Source: Zoroaster sp. YZ-2022
Lineage: Eukaryota; Echinodermata; Asteroidea; Forcipulatida; Zoroasteridae
DNA: 64,000 bases
Direction of reading: 5' to 3'
Assembly: GCA_029582265.1 (NCBI GenBank)
Contig: CM055817.1
Span: 25,382,971-25,446,970 of the forward strand
This document shows positions 55,314-64,000 of the stretch, piece by piece. Position numbers and translations under genes: made by a program. How positions within the stretch are numbered: position 1 is the first letter of the stretch; every line of letters begins with the position of its first letter. The notes below the pieces were generated by a model. The model was not told the origin of the DNA. It worked only from the letters and a program-made list of their open reading frames with translations, and did not search any database.

Positions 55314-55482
55314 TGGAGTGTCGTGGCCGAGCGGTCTAGCGCACCGAACTCAAGTTCTGGTGTTGCCAGCAGCAGGGTGTGGGTTCGAGCCCCGGTCGTG
55401 ACACTTGTGTCCTTGAGCAAGGTACTTAACCATAATTGCTTCGTCCTTCGGATGGACGTAAAGCCGTAGGTCCCGTGTGTTG
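55314..55482 (+). repeat. tRNA-Leu-like SINE head, truncated copy
   Basis: Close to a tRNA-Leu gene with a long variable arm (GTGGCCGAGCGGTCTAGCGC, GGTTCGAGCCCC), followed by the first part of the SINE body only. Confidence 0.75.
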
Positions 55483-55499
55483 TATAATGCACGTAAAGT

Positions 55500-55868
55500 G
55501 GATTGTCGTGCGGTCTAGCGCACTGAACTCAAGTTCTGGTGTTGCAAGCAGCAGAGTGTGGGTTCGAGCCCCGGCCGTGACACGTGTGTCCTTGAGCAAG
55601 ACACTTAACCATAATTGCTTCTCTCCACCCAGGGGTTAAATGGGTACCTGTGAAGGCAGAGATGGTTTGCTCTATATGCGCTAGAAATGGCAGCAATTGA
55701 GCTGTATACTCCCCAGGGAGCTGAGATGGTTTCAGGAATGATTTATGAGCCTTATGAGCCTTATGAGCAGGGATAATAATATAATGCGCCTTGAGCGCCA
55801 CTTAGTTGGTGGATACGTGCGCTATATAAATCTATACATTATTATTATTATTATTATTATTATTATCT
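55500..55868 (+). repeat. tRNA-derived SINE, copy 3
   Basis: Head, body, 'gcgctatataaatctataca' and (ATT)n tail. Immediately downstream of a truncated copy, so two insertions or a partial duplication. Confidence 0.85.
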
Positions 55869-57390
55869 CAAACCATATTCATCTACAAAATAAATAAATA
55901 AATAAATAAATAAACATTTCATTTTATGTGGAAAATGACAAACTCTGTATACAAAAACACACCTTTGCCCTGCAAGAAATCACCCAGGTACTCTTTCGTC
56001 GTTCTTGTGTAATGTTGAACCTACTCAGTTGAGCCCATCTGGCTATATAAGTTAAGCAGGACTGACTAAAACAAAAAAAGTTGTGAGACCACATAGACCA
56101 AAAATGGTTTAAATGTGGTAATTGATTTATGATTTATGTGAGCACAATATCCTATTCATTTGTGAGCCATTTTGGTGGTGGTTGATAAATAAGGATTTAA
56201 AAAATACATGAATAAATTAAAAATAACATAATTATAATAATAATAGCTTAATGTATGATTATGTGGTCTTTTTGTTTCTTCTGATGAGACAGTCTTCACT
56301 TTAACAAGTTTAATTTAATTTGATTTGAGGTACACATTTGTTTGTAAAGAATAAACAAAAATTGTAAATGTTTTAAATTTCGTTTACGGAGATTTCCGGA
56401 AAATTAATTACACATTTTGTGAGCATGTTTAAAATTATATTATGTGAAATTCTAAAAACTGAAGTATACTAAATCTTTATTTGGATTATCCAGAATGCAT
56501 TGCAGTTGGTCACATGTAATGAAAATAAAATATTGAATAAACCGTCCAACCCATGTAGTTTGGCCAAGTATTTAGTATTTGGTTTTGCTAAATTCATGGA
56601 AAGAGACCTGTAAACCATTGTTAAAATGCATTCATACTATATAATCATTGTGAAAGTTTCAGGTCACTTCGTCATGTCGTTAACGAGAAAATAGTAAATA
56701 TGCATTAACATGTGTTTGTATGTATTCAAGGAAAGATTGCATGAGTTTCAATAGTTTTATGATGATAGGAGATATCACGAATCTATAATAGGCAAAATCT
56801 AATTGGAAAAACGCAAACATGCAGTGCAACACATGCAAGACCGGGCACTCACATTTATTGAAAACCAAGGGCAGCATGTTGAAGACAGAACCTACAGTTA
56901 AGAAGCTCCCGTGGACAAGCAAGTTTTGCACATACCATCTGTAATGGGCCATATCTTGAGATCAATTCAGCTAGACCTAGCATTTTTTTCAGGATTATTT
57001 CTAAAAACCCTACTCATCAACACTAGGTAAACACAAATTCTCTGGATTTGTAGGAGGTGGGTGAACAATCACCTTAAACTTGGGTTAACTTTTTTTTCAA
57101 CCACCCTGTAGAAGTAAAATTGCCTCTTTATGAATCCTGTCAGCAGTGACTTATTTGGGGATGAAATTTGAATGAAAAAGTAGGCAAAATATACCCCCAT
57201 CACACCCGGATTTACGCCCGTTCTGAGCAATTTCAAAATTTTGCCTGTAAATGTGTAATTTTTATTTACATTGTTAGCCTGTTAATTTGTTGAGGGTCCC
57301 ATTTGAATTTTTTTGGGTTTGGTTATATTTTTGCTTGTAAATTTCTTAAGGGTTCATATTTGCCATTCTGTATTTGTCTTATATTTATAT

Positions 57391-58165
<775 letters not shown>

Positions 58166-58267
58166 GTTTATTAAATGCATTGGATTATGTTTGCATGAAT
58201 TGGGCGCTTTATAAATATTTGTATTTCTATAGTTATTATTAGAATTTTTTTAATCATCTTTCTTTAG

Positions 58268-59012
58268 GTACAGAAGCACCCTCACCGATTCTCAAACTGA
58301 CCTTTGGTGCCACAGGTAATGATACATCATGCAAACGCACTGGGGTAAGTACCGATGGTTACCAAATTGCAGGGAACCGGAGCCTGGTGAAGATGGTTCC
58401 CGCTCCAGACGTAGCTCATCACGCATGCGCTGTATATGCAGAGGCGGGGTCTTACCTGGATCTAGGGGATTTCAGTGAGAGTTGTATCTCTGATCCGGGT
58501 AACTGTGAATCTCAAAGTATGACATGGTCTCTTTGGCTGAAGATCAATACGTCATCAGGCTTCACTGGTGAAAGGTATTACATAAGTTCTGGGGGACAAA
58601 CACGGCAAGAGGAATTGCTTGTTTGTACAAAAGCTCAAAAAGCAAGTTCTCCTTTGCGGTACGCACCGACAAACGTAAGGTAACTGAAACATATGACCAA
58701 TCTAAAATACCACAAAATCAGTGGTTTCATCTCACTTTAACGATTGACCTTAAAGTGACTGTCAAACACATGTTAAAGTTATTCGTCAATGGGGAAATGA
58801 TAAATAGGAACGGGTTCACAAATGATACTGGAACTGCCGCAGATGGCTGCACTAACTTGTATATGGGTATGAGCAACTCATGTCCTACCGAATCACCCAT
58901 TAAATATGGCGGGTCTGCTGCATACAGCGACCTGATGGTGTATGACGGTCTCCTTACTCATCGTCAGATAACAAAGCTGTATTCACGTGGATCTCTTGAT
59001 ACAACATTGTAA
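58268..59012 (+). pseudogene. LamG-type terminal exon, plus copy, frameshifted
   Basis: Exon after 'tctttag' in phase 1. Reads PSPILKLTFGATGNDTSC, VPAPDVAHHACAVYAE, MTWSLWLKINTSS and then loses frame at about 58600, where a 4-nt deletion relative to the minus-strand paralogue is seen in 'gggacaaacacggcaag'. The rest is open in the other frame: NQWFHLTLTID, LKLFVNGEMI, SAAYSDLMVYDGLL, to the stop at 59012. LamG/concanavalin-like domain protein, secreted. Third exon of the gene starting at 54641. Confidence 0.75.
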
Positions 59013-61614
59013 ATGCTGACAATCAAATAATCAAAGATGCTGAACATTTCACTATTAATTTGGATACTCAAAATCCATAAAAATATTTATATTTCAGATG
59101 ATATTAAAATAATATGTTAAATGGAAGGTACATCATTGGTATTTGGTTACATCAGTTCATTTCAACTCGTTTTCAAGAAATATATCATAAAACTATATAT
59201 CATAAACCTTTGAAAATATCATCACTGTAAATGCTAAATACGTTTTACAGAAATCAAAGGAACAATGTTAATATATTTTGTATTATGTTTTTTTGTATGT
59301 CTTGCAACTTTTTGGTAATTTCGACATTGGCTCTATTACCTCTAACGTGATAGCATTTTACACGAAATACTGTTATTATTGTTGTCGTCGTTGTCGTCGT
59401 TGTCGTCGTTGTTGTTGTCGTTGTTGTCGTTGTTGTCGTTGTTGTCGTTGTTGTCGTTGTTTTCGTTGTTTTCGTTGTTGTTGTTGTTCTTAGTATTATT
59501 AGTATTATTATTATTATTATTAGTAGTAGTAGTAGTATTAGTATTATTATAAAGGAGAACATCTTACCCAAACTCCATTAACCCCGTTTTTGGCAGGTTC
59601 CCACCAGTTTTTCCCCTCGCAAAAGACTCCTATCGTCCAGTGATAGCTATTGTCAAGGGATTATAGGATTAGTTCCGTTGGGGTTGCTGTTTCTTTTGTG
59701 TATCCTCTAGACTCACGCGGATTATGAGGGGATTAACTCCTGAGTTCAGTGATCCCTTTGTTTTGCTACTAGTATCTGGCAGATAATGAGCTCATTATAA
59801 TACTTGGAGGTTAGGGAAAGATGTCCTCCTTAAATAACACATAATATATTATCATACCCCAACTGCAGCTTTATTCTAAATTATGCTTTATTTAAAACAA
59901 AATTGCACGTATATTTGTTTGCCGTGTTTATTACATGAATATAAATATGCGTATTTATTTAACAATTGCAATTGATGTTAGTGCATAATATTGTGATTGA
60001 CAAGTTTATTAATGATTGAAATACCTTTGACTATGTTGTAATCTGCATTGGTGTGCAAAACACACCCATTGTGGAAACATTTGGCAGCTGGGATATGTAC
60101 ATTAAAAACACGGTGGAGAGTGGAAAGCTTTGTTGGTGAGATTTCTCAGTCAGATTATATTACTGAGTCAGGAATGTCAACAGACTTCGTAGCAATGGTT
60201 ACGTAACATGTTCAACTGTTTACATACCGTGAGAAAACTACATTCAGTTATTGCCGCCAGAATATTACCTCAGATATCTTGTCAAACTCTTACATGAACA
60301 TTTCTATAGATTGGTGAAATTCTTGCGTCGGGAGATGAACAATTGATTTAATTTTGCCCTACACCGACGTGTGTATAGCACTGTATGAACCTTTCTGCCT
60401 GATATTATTAAGTCTATATTCAACATTCCAGTGAGACGTTTTGTAATTGTTTACACTAATTTTACGCATCAGTGCAACCTATGGTGCAGCAAGGTCGTAT
60501 CATAGTTACGACCTTGTTGCAGACATGGATTTTGCTCAGTGCAACAAGGTCGTGTCGTTTTTACAGAGTTCCAGGATGAACACGCAAAACCTATGGAAGA
60601 AGATACGACGTTGTTTCACTCAATTGTTTTAATAGATGCAAATTTATGCAATATTACACGTACGACCTTGTTGTTCTGACAAGACGAATTAAAGACGTCA
60701 TCTTTTAGCAATATTTGCAATCAATTGGCCTCTGCGTAATTGTTTGGAGTAGCAATGCACAAATATAATTATTATATTGTGTGAATAATTGGTATTACAC
60801 AAGATTTACAATATGTTGTGGCATAACCATTTAAGTGACATTTCTGTATAAAGAATAAACTGAAATGCAGCAGTATAACGTTTTCTAAATATGTTAAGGA
60901 AGGTTACACTTTTGGTACATTGCCCCCCACAAGTATGCTTATTTTCTTTGGTTCAAGATATATTGAACAACCGAAAGTTTCAACTTATTTCGCTATGAAA
61001 ATAACAGTGAAATGCATTAAAATTGTTTGTTTTCACTTCAGTGCTATCAATAATTTGTTTGAAATAATATGTATTAAAAATGATACCAACCAACATATGA
61101 ATAATTCAAAGGATATTTGATACCACCATCGGCCTTAAAACAAGCCAGATTGATGTCAAACTGTGATCATAATTATTTTATTTGATATTTCAATAAGTGT
61201 AACCTCCCTTTCGATAGATGTTCAGTGTGAACACCAATTGTAAATTTATGTAGATATGCTTAAATCCTAACAAGTGGTAAATATTATATGTAACAATACG
61301 CATTAATCCGTTAAATCTCAGCAACAACTTTTGAGTGTTTGATTAATTAAAAGTGTATTATAAAACTCTTGACGTGTTTGAATTACTACTTTTGTCTCGT
61401 TGTCAATGTGGTATGTTTTTAATACAAATGCTATTTAGGGCCATCGTTTAAGAAAAACAAATCTTCAATTAGACACGCATAGTCAAACGTATATTGCTAA
61501 TATCAGTGTTTTATGATTGTTTTTGTCCCAGTGAAGTTTCTCCCAAATGTTGACCCTGCTTGCAAAGCACTAAGAGACTTAATTTTTGCACTGTAAAAAC
61601 TGGGGTGTTAAAAG
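59013..61614. other. Intergenic, minor repeats only
   Basis: A stretch near 59600-59690 ('gatagctattgtcaagggat') is the reverse complement of 50975-51030. 60300-60390 matches part of the 5890/10800 duplication. 60480-60690 has four 'acgaccttgttg'-type words in both orientations. No gene supported. Confidence 0.45.
59370..59545 (+). repeat. (TTG/TCG)n and (ATT/AGT)n microsatellite
   Basis: Imperfect TTG-TCG triplets followed by ATT and AGT triplets. Confidence 0.9.
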
Positions 61615-61910
61615 CATACCCTAAATAAGACTAATTGCGGTGACACCTTGTGAAATTCTCTATTGAGTAGTAATTACTTATGAAAATAACTGGAGGTTAC
61701 AACTCGACGTTTCGATCAGTATGCTCTGATCGTCCTCTGGGAAATGCTGGACTCTGGGAAATGCTGTTGCTTAATTAAGTAGGCTGCGATGACTGGATGC
61801 TGGAGGATTAGTGCGTTGGAGCGTGCAGGCGGGAACTATTGGGACTGGGATCGTAGGGGGTGGGGGAGAGGAGTGTGTGCTCACTGAACTGAATCAGTTG
61901 TTAACAAGCA
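61615..61910. mobile_element. CGACGTTTCG family, longer copy
   Basis: 'caactcgacgtttcgatcag' and a downstream segment ('gaggagtgtgtgctcactga') that matches, in reverse, 8640-8850. Shows that the family has a longer form. Confidence 0.75.
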
Positions 61911-62227
61911 CACCATGTGTGTCAAATTGAGACTTTTAAGGTGTTCACATTGGTTGATATCCAATAATTATGAACACCAATGTGTGTGTGTTTCTGCAAT
62001 GGTGGCAGCAGCATTATGTAGGAACGACTGGTTGTTTGCATGTTATATATTCATCACATATTAATTATTTTCGAGTATTTTTGAGTATACTGTACACAAT
62101 GCCCCATTCGATTCAGTTGCAAGCTATGATGTTAAATGATGCTCCGCTAGTCACAGTTGAAAGAGGTTACATGTTGCATACTTGCTTTCAATGTGAGACG
62201 GCGGCCATTTGTCTTTAGCACCATAGC

Positions 62228-62305
62228 CTGAAATACCGCCCTCTCGCAGCTCTCAGGTTTTAACTAGCGAACTCAGGCGACGATTCGCATGAGGGCGGTA
62301 TGTTA
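62228..62305. other. Short inverted repeat
   Basis: 'gaaataccgccctct' and 'gagggcggtatgtt' bracket about 50 bp. Hairpin-forming; purpose unknown. Confidence 0.55.
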
Positions 62306-63138
62306 GGAAATGATTTTAGGGTGATTGTCAGGTAGATAAATAGCCACGATCTCAGACTTGAAATAAACTTTTAAAATGTCGACGTTTGAATTGATGTTAA
62401 CAGTTGATTCGCTTGCTGCTGTTGCTGGTTCTAGTAAAGAGAAAATACTGGTACATCATTGGTATTTACCAGATAATCGAAGGTAAAGTTGATACAGGTA
62501 TCAATTATAACCGTCTTTAAGGGGATTTTAACTATACATGTAAGTTACATGCATTAGACGCACGATTGACCCGCTCCTGTAGCTAGCTAGCGCTCACACA
62601 GTATCCGCCGTTAGCGGCGCTGTTCACGATGGACCTAACTTCAGTTGCGAGTGAACGCCCTCTATCGGTGGACTTGCCAAAGTCGTGTACAGATACGACG
62701 CAGTATCGTCTTGCATAAAAATGTTCACTGTTTGTTAAATATAGACACAAAATACACTTCTAAAATTTTCATCACAAGCATTCCAGTTCTTTTTTTCCAG
62801 TTTAAGCTCAAAATAAAATTGAACAGAACAAAAGTGTTAGGATTAACTTTATTCAGACGGTCGAAAATGTGGCTCTCATTGTCAAATTTACGAACACTGA
62901 GGGCCTCCTTCATTAGCTGACCTCATTGGAAAAGCGTGTGCTTCCTTGTATTATCAATATGCATATTCATTTCCCATACATTCTTCTGTGCCCCCATTTT
63001 AGCTTTCTCCACCCCTTTCTAGACCCTGGATTTACACCTGTGTTCATGAAAACAAACATTCACGCTGACAAAATTATGGAGTATAAAGGACAATTTGTCT
63101 AAATATACTTGGTAAAACTTGCATGGTGAGGACAATAA

Positions 63139-63355
63139 GGAAAACTAATTGCGGTGACACCATGTGAAATTCTCAATTGAGTAGTAATTAGTTCTGAAAA
63201 CAACTGGAGGTACAACTCGACGTTTGGGTCAGTGTGCTTTGATCTCCTGAGGACGACCAGATCACACTGATCCAAACCTCCAGTTGTTTTCAGAACTAAT
63301 TACTACTCAATTGAGAATTTCACATAGTGTCACCGCAATTAGTTTTACTTGATAG
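63139..63355. mobile_element. CGACGTTTCG family, near-perfect palindrome
   Basis: The left arm from 'aaaactaattgcggtgacac' mirrors the right arm ending 'gtgtcaccgcaattagtttt', continuous through 'caactggag' and 'ctccagttg'. About 215 bp, loop near 63240. Confidence 0.88.
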
Positions 63356-64000
63356 TACATGAGACCAACATAATTTCATCCCTGATACCATGAACAATTT
63401 GTGACCCGACCGTACGAAATGAGTCGGAAGCCGCAAATGCCTGTATTGAGATACGGACACGTAAACACGAGTCATGCTCGTGTGTGGTCGCAAAATCAAA
63501 TATATTTGTAATTATTATGTGCCAAACACTAAACCAATGGTTATAAATCATACGTTTGTTTATTGATCAGTGAGGATTTGACATCATGATATTGTAATTA
63601 TATTAAATGACATCATCACTGGCAGAGTGTTTCTCTTTTAATGCACAAATTGTAAACACAACTATTGTTTTAATTAAACACACAGTGTAGACTAGTTATA
63701 CATCAATCTATCACACTTAAATTTTAATGTAGCGAGATTTGCACAATTCTGGCATAAGAAATGGACCTAAAACTTCATTACGTACAAATTGTTCAAATCA
63801 ATTCAATTTGTTTTTGATATTAGAGAATACGTACAAAAATACACACTCAAATTGTTAAATCAAATTTCTAAATGATTACAAAACAGACATGTGATATTGT
63901 AAGCAACATTAGGATATAATTTATTAAGAAGCCAGAGAGCTTGTAGTGAAATTCATTAGAACAAGAAATCACACAGTATGCTTCATAGTAATATAATTTC
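63356..64000. other. Intergenic, nothing recognised
   Basis: AT-rich, no coding, RNA or repeat signal that I can support. Confidence 0.45.

Noticed and set aside
55314..55397. Functional tRNA-Leu gene
   Set aside because: Followed directly by the SINE body and repeated 190 bp downstream; anticodon stem imperfect.

Overview
The window is AT-rich, repeat-dense animal nuclear DNA. It holds short phase-compatible exons with GT/AG borders, tRNA-derived SINEs with (ATT)n tails, many TIR or palindromic MITE-like elements, LINE reverse-transcriptase remnants, a 202-bp satellite and a 500-N assembly gap. The repeat style and the secreted PAN/LamG proteins suggest a marine invertebrate, possibly a deuterostome, but the species cannot be fixed from the sequence alone.

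The centrepiece is a complete-ended 15,992-bp Polinton/Maverick-like (adintovirus-type) endogenous viral element at 12167-28158. It has about 280-bp terminal inverted repeats and a 5-bp target duplication (CCTTG). From left to right it carries: a PCNA-like sliding clamp, a Cys/His-rich small protein and an unknown gene (+); a glycine-rich hydrophobic protein, a decayed and an intact copy of a small structural-type gene, and a penton-like minor capsid protein (-); a tail-anchored structural-type protein (+); a proline-repeat/membrane-helix protein and a small membrane protein (-); the major capsid protein, packaging ATPase, three small conserved-looking genes and the 3' half of a retroviral-type integrase (+); and a protein-primed type DNA polymerase B (-). 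The capsid protein, ATPase and penton frames are intact. Polymerase B is broken in at least five places and the integrase has lost its N-terminal half, so this copy looks unable to replicate or integrate by itself. Identical promoter-like sequence and a shared start-codon region lie inside both TIRs, so the clamp and the polymerase are under mirror-image control.

The element sits in an intron of a host minus-strand gene: a signal peptide plus PAN/apple exon (30599-30949), a Thr-rich linker exon (28442-28484), and then, beyond the element, five exons (11419-11520, 9813-9927, 8383-8495, 7640-7870, 6607-6708) whose phases chain exactly. The last exon is a paralogue of the first exon downstream of the element, so a 187-residue module appears to repeat.

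Left of this, 900-5395 is a 22-unit, 202-bp satellite. To the right, 35-59 kb holds two oppositely oriented three-exon LamG-domain secreted-protein gene copies, both carrying inactivating changes, plus a third isolated first exon in a segmental duplication. The large introns contain a tandem 1.6-kb foldback element with tRNA-like arms, nested MITEs and SINEs, a LINE remnant and very long ATT microsatellites. The remaining intergenic DNA shows old repeats but no gene I can support.
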